Assembly: GCA_028285415.1 (NCBI GenBank)
Contig: JANQPF010000009.1
Coordinates: forward strand, 620,001 to 684,000
Direction: 5' to 3'
Source: Pseudomonadales bacterium
Lineage (GTDB): Bacteria > Pseudomonadota > Gammaproteobacteria > Pseudomonadales > Azotimanducaceae
DNA length: 64,000 nt
The position numbers were made by a program, and so were the translations under genes. Below are positions 56,095-64,000 of the stretch, in pieces. Under the pieces are notes generated by a model, which made no database searches, had not been told where the DNA came from, and saw nothing but the letters and a program-made list of their open reading frames with translations. Position 1 is the first letter of the stretch. Each line of letters opens with the position of its first letter.

Positions 56095-59000
56095 ATGCAT
56101 ACCGCGATACGCTGGTTCGCGCACAACCCGGTTGCGTCCAATCTTTTAATGGTGCTGCTGCTCCTGGGCGGCACGTTCGGCGCGATCACCACCAATCAGG
56201 AAGAGTTTCCAAGCTTTGATATCAAAGTTGTGAACGTGCAGGTGCCCTACCTTGGCGCCGCACCCGTCGAGGTGGAGCGTGCGGTATGCGTCCGGGTCGA
56301 AGAAGCCATCGAAGGCGTCGAAGGCATCGACAAGATCCGGTCTACCGCAACAGAAGGCATGTGCAACGTCACCTCCGAGCTCTTTGACGATGCGGACGAC
56401 ATTGCGGTCCTCAATGAAATCAAAAGCCGGGTGGATGCCATCAACAGCTTCCCGGTGGAGACCGAAAAACCCGTCGTCTCTAAAATGGCGATCACCCGCC
56501 GTGTCGTGCAGATTGCCGTTTCCGGCAATACCGACGAGCGAACCCTCAAAGAGATTGGCCGCGAGCTTCGTGACGACATCGCCGCCATCGAGGGCATCTC
56601 CCAGGTTGCGGTCGACTACATTCGCCCGTACGAAATTTCCATCGAAGTCTCAGAGCGCGAGCTGCGTCGTTACGGCATGACGCTCGAGCAGGTGAGTCAG
56701 GCTATTCGCTCGAGCTCACTGGACATGCCGGGCGGCTCCATAAAAACCCGCAACGGTGAAATTCTCATCCGCACAACCGGTCAGGCCTACTGGGGCCGGG
56801 AATTCGAGGATGTCATCGTGCTGACCCGTCCGGACGGCACGCGGGTGGCACTGGCCGATGTGGCGGAGATCCGCGACACATTCGAAGAAGGCGATCTGCT
56901 GGCGCAGTTCAACGGCGCCCGCGGCGTAGTCGTCAACGTCTCGCAGGTTGGCACGGAAGACCTGATTCAGATTGCCGACGATGTCGGTGCACACGTCGAG
57001 AAGTTCCAGCAGGAGCTGCCCGAAGGCATCAGTCTCGACATCTGGATCGACTCGTCGAACGAGCTCGAAGAGCGTATGTCGGTGCTGCTAAAAAACGCCG
57101 GCGGCGGCCTGCTGCTGGTGCTGGTGGTACTGGCGCTTTTTTTGAAATTCAGGGTAGCCATGTGGGTGGCCATCGGCATTCCGGTTGCGCTCCTCGGGAC
57201 GCTCGCAGCGTTACCGTTCACGGACATCAACATCTCCACCATGACGGTGATGGCATTCATTCTCGTGCTCGGGATTGTCGTGGACGACGCAATTGTCGTC
57301 GGCGAACGGGTGTACGGCCACGAGCAGATGGGTAAAACGCCGTTAAATGCGGCGGTTGACGGCACCTGGGAAGTCTCGGTGCCGGTCATCTTCGGCGTTC
57401 TGACCACCATTGCTGCTTTCCTGCCGCTCATCCTCGTGCAGGGCCGGATGTCCGGCTTCTTTGCTCCGATCGGCTGGGTGGTGATGTTCGCCCTCATCTG
57501 CAGCATCATCGAATCTCAGTGGATCCTGCCGTCGCACCTGGCCCATCGCAAACACGGTGAACCGAGCACCGGCGCCTCTGCTGCCTGGAACCGCTTCCAG
57601 AGCCGCTTATCCAAATGGTTAGAAAACGTGGCGTCGCAGAAATACATGCCGTTTGTGCACAAGGTGCTGCGCTGGCGTTACGTGAGCTCGGCGGTGGGGC
57701 TCGGCATCCTGATTCTGGCCGTCTCGCTCATCGGCAGCGGCCGTGTTGTATTCGGCTTTTTCCCCGCCATCGAAGGTGACCGGGTCTATGCGGGTCTCGA
57801 GCTCCCTGAAGGCATCGCTGCGGAAACGACGCTGGCGGCCGCGCAGCACATCGAAGCCGCCGCCGAACGCCTAAACGAAGACTTGACCAAAGAGCTGGGG
57901 CTTTCCCAACCGATCATCCGCAACGTGCTGTCGAGCGTTGGCCAGAATGTCGATCGCGACGGACCCGGACGTCCCATGTCCGCCGGCCGCTCCAACATTG
58001 CGGAAATTGTGATTGACCTTGCGCCGCTGGCTGAGCGCGCGGAGATCAGCTCCAAAGTGGTTGCCGCACGCTGGCGTGACTATGTGGGCTCCATCAGCGA
58101 CGCCGTCAAGCTGACCTTCGACGCCGACCAGTTCTCCGCAGGCAGCCCCATCGAATATCAGCTCAAAGGCAAAGACATCAACAAGCTGCGAGAAGCCGCT
58201 GAGACGTTAAAAGCGGAACTTGCCCGTTACCAAGGCGTGTTCGACATCAGCGATTCGTTTCGCTCGGGCAAGCAGGAGATACAGCTGAACCTACTGCCCG
58301 AGGCTCGCAACCTCGGTCTCACCCTTGCGGATCTCGCAAGTCAGGTACGCTCGGCATTCTATGGATCCGAGGCCCAACGCGTGCAGCGCGGCCAGGACGA
58401 CGTGCGCGTCATGGTGCGTTTCCCGGAATCGGAGCGAAAGTCCATCGGTAACCTGGAAGACATGTACATCCGCACGCCTGACGGCAACGAAGTGCCCTTC
58501 TACAGCGTTGCCAAGTTCGAGCTGTCCCGTGGCTACTCGAGCATCAATCGCATAGACGGACGCCGAACCGTCACGGTGAACGCCGATGTCGACCGCGGTA
58601 CCGTGTCTCCGGAAGAGGTTGCAGCAAGCATCCAGGCGGAGCTCATCCCACGCATTCAAACCCAGTTTCCGAACGTCGACATCGAAGTCGGCGGTGAGCA
58701 GGAAGAACGCCTGACCGCGCTGACGGGCCTGATCATCGGCGCCATGTTCTCCCTGGTTGTCATCTACGGGCTGCTCGCCATTCCGCTGAAGAGCTACCTC
58801 CAGCCCCTTGTCATTATGAGCGTCATTCCGTTTGGCGCCGTGGGTGCCATTGTCGGCCACTACATTCTCGACGTGCAGCTGATGTTCTTCTCCGCCCTCG
58901 GCATCGTCGCGCTGTCCGGCGTGGTCGTGAACGCCTCGCTGGTCCTGGTGGACTATGCCAACCGGCAGCGCCGCGAAGGCAAAGACATCATGGATGCCGT

Positions 59001-59295
59001 GCTGAGCGCCTGTGTCGTGCGTTTCCGACCAATCATGTTGACTTCAGTGACGACGTTCGTCGGCTTGATACCTTTGATGTCGACGCAGACGCCCGCGACC
59101 GGGCCGTTCATACCCATGGCAGTGTCACTGGCCTGGGGTGTACTCTTCGCAACCTTCATCACGCTGTTGCTGGTCCCTTGTCTATACCTGATCGTAGAAG
59201 ACTATCTGCATGCCCTTGCCCGCTTCCGAGCGTGGCTTGGCCGCAAACCGGCACCCGAGGGAGACCCTTCACTGGTCGTTTCGTCCGGCGGCTGA
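56095..59295 (+). CDS. RND efflux permease subunit
   Basis: 1066 residues, usual RND length. Twelve membrane segments are expected: one near 12-30 (PVASNLLMVLLLLGGTFGA), six around 335-550 and six around 880-1050. The proton-relay region has GIVVDDAIVVGERVYG in TM4 with the two Asp intact. The two periplasmic loops between TM1-2 and TM7-8 carry the pore/porter domains. Residues EFPSFDIKVVNVQVPYLGAAPVEVERAV at the start of the porter domain are typical. Drug, metal or lipid specificity cannot be told. Operon with the adaptor and regulator; the MATE gene begins 7 bp later. Confidence 0.93.
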   Translation: MHTAIRWFAHNPVASNLLMVLLLLGGTFGAITTNQEEFPSFDIKVVNVQVPYLGAAPVEVERAVCVRVEEAIEGVEGIDKIRSTATEGMCNVTSELFDDADDIAVLNEIKSRVDAINSFPVETEKPVVSKMAITRRVVQIAVSGNTDERTLKEIGRELRDDIAAIEGISQVAVDYIRPYEISIEVSERELRRYGMTLEQVSQAIRSSSLDMPGGSIKTRNGEILIRTTGQAYWGREFEDVIVLTRPDGTRVALADVAEIRDTFEEGDLLAQFNGARGVVVNVSQVGTEDLIQIADDVGAHVEKFQQELPEGISLDIWIDSSNELEERMSVLLKNAGGGLLLVLVVLALFLKFRVAMWVAIGIPVALLGTLAALPFTDINISTMTVMAFILVLGIVVDDAIVVGERVYGHEQMGKTPLNAAVDGTWEVSVPVIFGVLTTIAAFLPLILVQGRMSGFFAPIGWVVMFALICSIIESQWILPSHLAHRKHGEPSTGASAAWNRFQSRLSKWLENVASQKYMPFVHKVLRWRYVSSAVGLGILILAVSLIGSGRVVFGFFPAIEGDRVYAGLELPEGIAAETTLAAAQHIEAAAERLNEDLTKELGLSQPIIRNVLSSVGQNVDRDGPGRPMSAGRSNIAEIVIDLAPLAERAEISSKVVAARWRDYVGSISDAVKLTFDADQFSAGSPIEYQLKGKDINKLREAAETLKAELARYQGVFDISDSFRSGKQEIQLNLLPEARNLGLTLADLASQVRSAFYGSEAQRVQRGQDDVRVMVRFPESERKSIGNLEDMYIRTPDGNEVPFYSVAKFELSRGYSSINRIDGRRTVTVNADVDRGTVSPEEVAASIQAELIPRIQTQFPNVDIEVGGEQEERLTALTGLIIGAMFSLVVIYGLLAIPLKSYLQPLVIMSVIPFGAVGAIVGHYILDVQLMFFSALGIVALSGVVVNASLVLVDYANRQRREGKDIMDAVLSACVVRFRPIMLTSVTTFVGLIPLMSTQTPATGPFIPMAVSLAWGVLFATFITLLLVPCLYLIVEDYLHALARFRAWLGRKPAPEGDPSLVVSSGG

Positions 59296-59302
59296 CCCTC
59301 TC

Positions 59303-60637
59303 GTGAGCACGACGCTGCCTGCCACGGCGTCGGCGTGGCATCAGCGTATCTGGCAGCTGACCTGGCCGGTGATCCTGGCCAACATCACCATTCCGCTGGT
59401 TGGCGTCGCCGATGCAGCCGTCATGGGCCGTTTCCCCGATCCGGCGCTCATTGCCTCCGTGACCATGGGCGCGGCCATGTTCAGCGCCGTCTACTGGCTC
59501 TTCGGTTTCCTGCGCATGGCCACAACGGGCCTGAGCGCACAGGCATATGGGGCCGGTAATCTGCAGGAAGTGCTGCGCGTCGGGATGCGCAGCGGTACCG
59601 CCGCGCTCATCATCGGGGCGGTCATCGTAGCGCTGCAGGTACCGCTGGCGGCGCTGCTGTTTCGTTTGTTCGACGCCTCGGCCCGGGTTGCCGAGCTGGC
59701 GCAGATCTACTACGACATACGCATCTTCGGTGCACCCGCGCTCCTCATGTACCTGGTTGTGCTCGGCATGCTCTTTGGCCTGCAGCGGATGCGCGAAACG
59801 TTGTGGTTGAGCGTAGGCTTGAACCTGACGAACCTCGTTCTCGACGTGGTGCTGGTGCTGGTTTTCGATCTCGGCGTAGCCGGAGTTGCCATCGGCACCG
59901 TGGTCAGTGAGTGGGGTGCAGCTGTCGGCGGTTTTTTTCTGCTGCGCCGTGCGCTCCGCCAGACGGGATGGGCGGGACAAACGCCGCGCGGTATCTGGCG
60001 CGACGGGGCTCTGGCATCGATGTTCCACGTCAGCGGCAACCTGGTGCTGCGGACCTTTTTTGTGCAGCTGCCGTTTCTCGCCGGAACAATTCTGGCTACC
60101 CGGCTCGGCGACGTAACGCTCGCCGCGCACGGCGTGCTCATGCAGCTTTTCTTCGTCATGACCTACAGCCTGGACGGCTTTGCGCACACCGCGGAGACGC
60201 TCGCCGGTTTCAGCTACGGTGCAAGAGCGAAAGAGAGCCTGCGCAGAGCCACCGTGTATTGCGGGTGGTGGGCACTTGGTCTTGCGCTTGTAACCGGGCT
60301 CACGTATCTGGCGGCCGGCGACCTGTTTGTCGCACTGATCACTACGTCGCCGGAGGTACGAGAGATGGCAGCCGCCTATCTGCCCTGGTTGGCGCTGGCG
60401 CCACTGCTGTGCGTCTGGGCATTTCTCTTCGACGGCGTGTTCATCGGCACCACCCACATTGTGGAGATGCGCAACGCCATGCTGGCATCGACCACGTTGT
60501 GGGCGATTCTGCTGTGGCTTTCCTTCGACCTGTTCGGCTACCACGCGGTGTGGCTCGCAATGAGCGTTTTCATGCTGGCGCGCAGCGGTCTCCTGTTCCT
60601 CTATTACCCACGTATCGAACGGCATGCCGTACGCTGA
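59303..60637 (+). CDS. MATE-family efflux transporter (DinF-like)
   Basis: 444 residues with twelve membrane helices in two bundles of six. Start STTLPATASAWHQRIWQLTWPVILANITIPLVGVADAAVMG is typical; GFLRMATTGLSAQAYGAGN is the conserved TM2-3 region, and the second half repeats it with VSGNLVLRTFFVQLPFLAGTILATRLGDVTLAAHGVLMQLFFVMTYSLDGFAHTAETLAG. The pattern suits the DinF subgroup, which exports with Na+ or H+. I chose the GTG at 59303, just after the RND permease stop; earlier in-frame starts lie inside the permease gene. Likely the last gene of the RND operon. Confidence 0.88.
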   Translation: MSTTLPATASAWHQRIWQLTWPVILANITIPLVGVADAAVMGRFPDPALIASVTMGAAMFSAVYWLFGFLRMATTGLSAQAYGAGNLQEVLRVGMRSGTAALIIGAVIVALQVPLAALLFRLFDASARVAELAQIYYDIRIFGAPALLMYLVVLGMLFGLQRMRETLWLSVGLNLTNLVLDVVLVLVFDLGVAGVAIGTVVSEWGAAVGGFFLLRRALRQTGWAGQTPRGIWRDGALASMFHVSGNLVLRTFFVQLPFLAGTILATRLGDVTLAAHGVLMQLFFVMTYSLDGFAHTAETLAGFSYGARAKESLRRATVYCGWWALGLALVTGLTYLAAGDLFVALITTSPEVREMAAAYLPWLALAPLLCVWAFLFDGVFIGTTHIVEMRNAMLASTTLWAILLWLSFDLFGYHAVWLAMSVFMLARSGLLFLYYPRIERHAVR

Positions 60638-60717
60638 GGCGGTTCAGCTATCATTCAGGCAAGCGGTGCTGCACTATCGACAACGGAGCAGCAGCGCATA
60701 CGCGCCAGGAAAGATTC

Positions 60718-61083
60718 ATGCGAAGACCTATTACGCTCATCTGCTTTACCCTGTTTTGCGCCGGCGCACTGCAAGGGTGCAAGAGCGACCCCATCATTGA
60801 CACCCGCGGCGTGGACATGCGCAAGTACGACCAGGACCTCGCCGATTGTGAGGCATATGCCGAGCAGGTGATGGTCGGTCGTAAAGCGGCCGGTGGCGCC
60901 GTTGCCGGTGCCGTGGTGGGCGCAGCCATCGGCGCCGCCGTGGGAAACAGCGACACCGCCCAGGCAGGCGCTGGTGTTGGCGCCATCAGCGGCGCTTCCA
61001 AAGGCACCGCTCGCGGCTTGACGGAGCAGCAGCGCGTTGTGCGCAACTGTCTCAGGAATCGAGGTTACGCCGTTTTGAACTGA
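60718..61083 (+). CDS. Glycine-zipper outer-membrane lipoprotein
   Basis: 121 residues. Lipobox LQGC (Cys20 or so) after a signal peptide (TLICFTLFCAGA) predicts a lipoprotein. A glycine zipper (GGAVAGAVVGAAIGAAVGN, about 60-80, then AGAGVGAISGASKG) can insert in a membrane. The C-terminus QQRVVRNCLRNRGYAVLN and the DCEAYAEQ stretch contain the only other Cys, which may be paired. The ATG at 60718 has AGGAAAG upstream. An overlapping open frame reaches further upstream but is antisense-like. Function unknown; related lipoproteins act in envelope stress. Confidence 0.8.
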   Translation: MRRPITLICFTLFCAGALQGCKSDPIIDTRGVDMRKYDQDLADCEAYAEQVMVGRKAAGGAVAGAVVGAAIGAAVGNSDTAQAGAGVGAISGASKGTARGLTEQQRVVRNCLRNRGYAVLN

Positions 61084-61168
61084 CTCTACGTGCTTCTCCT
61101 AGTGCGTTCGGTACCCGAATTTGGGTAAACTGGCCTACTCTTTCGTGACCAGAAATTGTGGGGGAAAA

Positions 61169-62425
61169 ATGGCTGAAGCCGCACTGGAGAATCCTGATCT
61201 TTTTGATCTGACCATGTCCGACGAAGCGCAACCGCTTCTCGACGCCGTCAAAAAACACATCCAGGAAAACGTTGCACCGATCACCGAGGAGTTTCATGCG
61301 CTCGGCGAAGGTCGCGAGGACCGCTGGAGCTGGGCGCCGGGGCAGTTGGAGCTGCTGGACGGTGCAAAACAGAAAGCCAAAGAATCCGGCCTGTGGAACT
61401 TCTTTCTACCGGATGCCGACACCGGCGAAGGCCTGTCCAACCTCGACTACGCCTACATTGCCAACGAGCTCGGTAAAAACCCGCTGGCGTCGGAAACCCT
61501 GAACTGTTCAGCGCCAGACACCGGCAACATGGAAGTCCTCGAACGCGTAGGCTCTCCGGAGCAGAAAGAACAATGGCTGAAACCACTCCTGAACGGCGAG
61601 ATCCGCTCGGCGTTTGCCATGACCGAACCGAATCTGCCTTCCTCCGATGCGAAGAACATCAGCACCGCTGCCGTGCTGGAAGGTGACGAATGGGTCATCA
61701 ACGGCGAGAAGTACTATGCCTCCGGCGCCGGCGATCCGCGCTGCAAGGTCATGATCACCATGGTGAAAACCAGCCCGGACGCACCGCCGCACAAGCAGCA
61801 GTCTCAGATTCTGGTGCCCATCGACACGCCCGGAGTCAACATCCTCGAAGGCATGCAGGTATTCGGTGACGATGACGCGCCGCACGGTCACATGCACATC
61901 AAGTTCGACAACGTCCGTGTGCCGAAAGAGAACATCCTGCTCGGTGAGGGGCGCGGCTTCGAAATCTCTCAGGTACGCCTGGGACCGGGTCGCATTCATC
62001 ACTGCATGCGTTCCATCGGTTCCGGCGAGCGCGCTCTGGAGCTCATGATTCGCCGCGCTTCAACCCGCGTTGCCTTCGGCAAGCCTATCATTCAGCTGGG
62101 CAAGAACCTGGAGCTCGTCTCACGCGCCCGCATCGAAATTGATGCCTGCCGCTTGATGGTTCTGCAGGCTGCCAAGGCGATGGACGTGCTCGGTAACAAA
62201 GAAGCACGGGTCTACGTCAGCGCGGTCAAGGCGATGGTGCCCGAAAAAATCTGCAAGATCATCGATCAGGCTATCCAGATGCATGGTGCTACCGGCGTGT
62301 CGCAGTGGACCCCGCTCGCCAAAATGTACACCGGCCAGCGTACCCTGCGGATCGCCGACGGTCCCGATGAGGTGCATCACATGGTTGTCGGACGCGCGGA
62401 AGTGCGTAAGTACGATCTCATGTGA
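61169..62425 (+). CDS. Acyl-CoA dehydrogenase (ACAD10/11-like)
   Basis: 418 residues, a full flavoprotein dehydrogenase. The N-terminal helical domain, the middle beta domain (FAMTEPNLPSSDAKNISTAAVLEGDEWVINGEKYYASGAGDPRCKV, about 145-190) and the C-terminal helices (VRLGPGRIHHCMRSIGSGERALELMIRRASTRVAFGKPII) all fit. HGATGVSQWTPLAKMYTGQRTLRIADGPDEVHHMVVGR at the C-terminus carries the probable catalytic region of the ACAD10/11-like subfamily. GGGGGAAAA lies just before the ATG. It oxidises acyl-CoA to enoyl-CoA and passes electrons to ETF. No regulator nearby; a bidirectional terminator follows. Confidence 0.92.
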   Translation: MAEAALENPDLFDLTMSDEAQPLLDAVKKHIQENVAPITEEFHALGEGREDRWSWAPGQLELLDGAKQKAKESGLWNFFLPDADTGEGLSNLDYAYIANELGKNPLASETLNCSAPDTGNMEVLERVGSPEQKEQWLKPLLNGEIRSAFAMTEPNLPSSDAKNISTAAVLEGDEWVINGEKYYASGAGDPRCKVMITMVKTSPDAPPHKQQSQILVPIDTPGVNILEGMQVFGDDDAPHGHMHIKFDNVRVPKENILLGEGRGFEISQVRLGPGRIHHCMRSIGSGERALELMIRRASTRVAFGKPIIQLGKNLELVSRARIEIDACRLMVLQAAKAMDVLGNKEARVYVSAVKAMVPEKICKIIDQAIQMHGATGVSQWTPLAKMYTGQRTLRIADGPDEVHHMVVGRAEVRKYDLM

Positions 62426-62446
62426 GCCACGCTGTCATCCAGCCAC

Positions 62447-62474
62447 AAAAAAGCCCGCGTCATGCGGGCTTTTT
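62447..62474. terminator. Bidirectional intrinsic terminator
   Basis: AAAAAGCCCGC-GTCAT-GCGGGCTTTTT, a 7-bp GC stem extended by A/T pairs, with T-runs on both strands. It lies between the acyl-CoA dehydrogenase stop and the stop of the convergent TPR/TonB-C gene, so it can end both transcripts. Confidence 0.92.
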
Positions 62475-62495
62475 CAGTTATGGGCTCACCAACTA

Positions 62496-63878
62496 TCAGG
62501 TCTGAAACGAGAAGCGAACGCCGGTGCGGACCGGAATCGGCCGACCACCGTCCTCGAACGGCTCGAAGCGCCACTTGTTGACCGCGTTGATCGCAGGATC
62601 GTGCAGGCTGGCGCTGCTGGACTCAACCACCGCAATGTCTTCGACATCACCGTCCTCGTTGACCGTGAAAAGAAGCTCCACCCAACCGCCCGTGGTGTTG
62701 CGCGGCAGGACCGGCGCCTGTTGACGCTTGGCCACGAGATCGCGAATCGGCAGCACGTCACTGAAGATGCCTGCCCGCGCCTGCGCTCGACGCTTGAGGA
62801 AGTCCAGCTCGTCGCCGAGGCCTGCCAGCTGCGCCTGTGATGCGCCTGCGCTCAGGGCGTGCTCAAACGCACTTTCGACGTCGTCGATCCGGTTGCCGCG
62901 CGCGGCACTCCAGCCCTGCTCGATGAGTCCTTCGACAATGAGCTCAATGCCGGATTGCGCAGCGGCTGAGTTCGGGTCTTTCTTCAAGACCGATCGATAG
63001 TGCTCGAGCGCGCCGACACCCGACGGACTGTCAGCACCAACGAGCTGCCCGGCCTGCATGGCCCGAGCGGCTGCCAGGAGGTCCTCTTTGACAGCCTGGT
63101 CTTTGACCATGTCGGTCCACTGCAACGTGAGTTTTTCTGTTTGCGCAATACCTGGGGCATCCGGGGCAATACTCTTGGCCAGAGTAATGAGCTCCTTGGC
63201 CCTGTCATGATCTTCGGCAAACGCTGCGGTCTGCGCGATGGTTGCCAGGCGCTGGGCAACGGATTCGACACCCTGGAGCGCAGCGGCGTTGCCCGGATCA
63301 ATGCGCAGGATCTCGCGGTAAGAGGCCAGCGCGTTGTCGTTCGCGGGCTTGGTCAGGTTTCCAGAGGCAATCTGCTCAACCGCCCGGTCATTCAGGCGCT
63401 TGATGCGTTCATAGCGCTCGACGCGCGTGATGACTGATTTTGCCGCGATGTTGGCGGAGTTGACGGCCAGAACCTGCTGAGCAAAGTCTGAGGCCGTGCT
63501 CCAGTCTTCCTTCAGAAGCGCACCTTCCGCGCCGTTGATCAGGTAACCGACAACGCGTTGCACGCCCTCCTGTGCGGCTTGGTTCTGCGGATCGCGATCC
63601 AGCATCTTCTGATAGAAAAACAGCGCGCTGTCGCCTTCCGGACGCGTGATGCGCCCCGCCGCATACGCCTGCTCAGCGCGCTCCAGGAACGATACCTCGC
63701 CGACGTCCTGAATGGTCGTCAAAGTGAAAGACGGTATCTCCGGAAGGTCGGCAGCAACCTGGCCCACACCCTGCTTGAGGTAGACCCAGCTGACAACCAC
63801 GCCGATGATGACAACCCACGCAGCCAGGCTGAAGCTCTGCCCCAGGCTCAACGCTTCGCGGTTAAACGCCAGGTTCAT
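62496..63878 (-). CDS. TPR-repeat protein with TonB-C-like C-terminus
   Basis: 460 residues. One N-terminal membrane helix (SFSLAAWVVIIGVVVSWVYL). Then three TPR-like units of about 90 residues (about 70-340), each starting with an xAxGxLxxP line: AGRITRPEGDSALFFYQKMLDRDPQNQAAQEGV, IASGNLTKPANDNALASYREILRIDPGNAAALQGV, MQAGQLVGADSPSGVGALEHYRSVLKKDPNSAAAQSGI. The C-terminus (about 385-460) is TonB-C-like: GGWVELLFTVNEDGDVEDIAVVESS then AINAVNKWRFEPFEDGGRPIPVRTGVRFSF. It follows the upstream partial gene by 3 bp. Perhaps a periplasm-spanning scaffold. Confidence 0.75.
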   Translation of the reverse strand: MNLAFNREALSLGQSFSLAAWVVIIGVVVSWVYLKQGVGQVAADLPEIPSFTLTTIQDVGEVSFLERAEQAYAAGRITRPEGDSALFFYQKMLDRDPQNQAAQEGVQRVVGYLINGAEGALLKEDWSTASDFAQQVLAVNSANIAAKSVITRVERYERIKRLNDRAVEQIASGNLTKPANDNALASYREILRIDPGNAAALQGVESVAQRLATIAQTAAFAEDHDRAKELITLAKSIAPDAPGIAQTEKLTLQWTDMVKDQAVKEDLLAAARAMQAGQLVGADSPSGVGALEHYRSVLKKDPNSAAAQSGIELIVEGLIEQGWSAARGNRIDDVESAFEHALSAGASQAQLAGLGDELDFLKRRAQARAGIFSDVLPIRDLVAKRQQAPVLPRNTTGGWVELLFTVNEDGDVEDIAVVESSSASLHDPAINAVNKWRFEPFEDGGRPIPVRTGVRFSFQT

Positions 63879-63881
63879 GAC

Positions 63882-64000
63882 TCAGTCTCCAAGAAACCAT
63901 TTTTTGAAGCGAGCCCAGGCGCTTGGCTCCTGCTCGACCTGTATGTCCGCCAGGGAGTCAGCGCCAGTCTCGGCAAACCGTTTCAGCGCCGACGTCAGCC
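63882..64000 (-). CDS. C-terminus of an upstream gene (cut by the window edge)
   Basis: Open to the window edge, with a TGA at 63884-63882. The visible 39 residues end LADIQVEQEPSAWARFKKWF-LGD, basic and amphipathic. GGAGACTGAGTC then leads straight into the ATG of the TPR/TonB-C gene with a 3-bp gap, so both are one operon. Identity cannot be told from this end. Confidence 0.55.
   Translation of the reverse strand, partial: LTSALKRFAETGADSLADIQVEQEPSAWARFKKWFLGD

Noticed and set aside
59911-60717. N-terminal extension of the lipoprotein frame
   Set aside because: It overlaps the MATE gene out of frame; the lipoprotein has its own ribosome site and signal peptide at 60718.

Overview
The window looks like chromosomal DNA of a GC-rich gammaproteobacterium, probably an aerobic marine or oligotrophic heterotroph. 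The best lineage evidence is the block infC-rpmI-rplT-pheS-pheT-ihfA-merR (5.8-11.5 kb, minus strand), an order known from Pseudomonas and relatives. Catabolic genes dominate the rest: a Baeyer-Villiger monooxygenase, short-chain dehydrogenase, P450, acyl-CoA synthetase, acyl-CoA dehydrogenases, type III CoA transferase, luciferase-like oxidoreductase, molybdopterin dehydrogenase, TonB receptor and 2-oxoacid:ferredoxin oxidoreductase. I see no prophage, insertion sequence or CRISPR array. All main genes look intact, apart from the one cut by the right edge.

Layout. 0-5 kb: an acyl-CoA-dehydrogenase-fold flavoenzyme, a secreted proline-repeat protein, and a three-gene operon (GbsR/MarR regulator, membrane protein, fatty-acid desaturase) behind a promoter that carries a perfect inverted repeat. 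5-11.5 kb: DUF3108 protein and the translation/IHF block, with IF-3 probably starting at AUU and a terminator-like hairpin ahead of pheST. 11.7-19.4 kb: BVMO, SDR and CmcJ-like oxidoreductase; a membrane cytochrome b-like protein coupled to a tetrahaem cytochrome c; a double thioredoxin-fold protein; a lysozyme-like protein; a cis-prenyltransferase. 19.5-24.6 kb: a selenoprotein with an in-frame UGA and SECIS-like hairpin, then MDR-type reductase, VOC and LLM proteins. 24.7-31.8 kb: Tat-exported molybdopterin dehydrogenase and its 2Fe-2S subunit, a large secreted protein, CBS protein, CoA transferase, permease and tRNA-Val(GAC).

32-42.6 kb: a subtilase with six C-terminal hexapeptide repeats, then a cyclic-di-GMP module in which an EAL protein converges on a sigma-54 activator translationally coupled to a propeller-type diguanylate cyclase, then an FHA-like/TPR membrane protein. 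42.8-48.6 kb: TonB receptor, acyl-CoA synthetase and P450. 48.6-54 kb: uvrB, an acidic-tailed small protein, korAB. 54-64 kb: a FadR-type regulator with overlapping operators ahead of an RND pump, a MATE transporter, a glycine-zipper lipoprotein, an acyl-CoA dehydrogenase and a TPR/TonB-C protein whose repeats match those of the 41.3-42.6 kb protein.

The observation most worth checking is the UGA-containing gene at 20232-21389. A standard gene caller would split it, and the selenocysteine reading is supported by the UxxC context, one open frame on both sides, and a hairpin whose GGU apical loop sits at the distance seen in E. coli fdhF.
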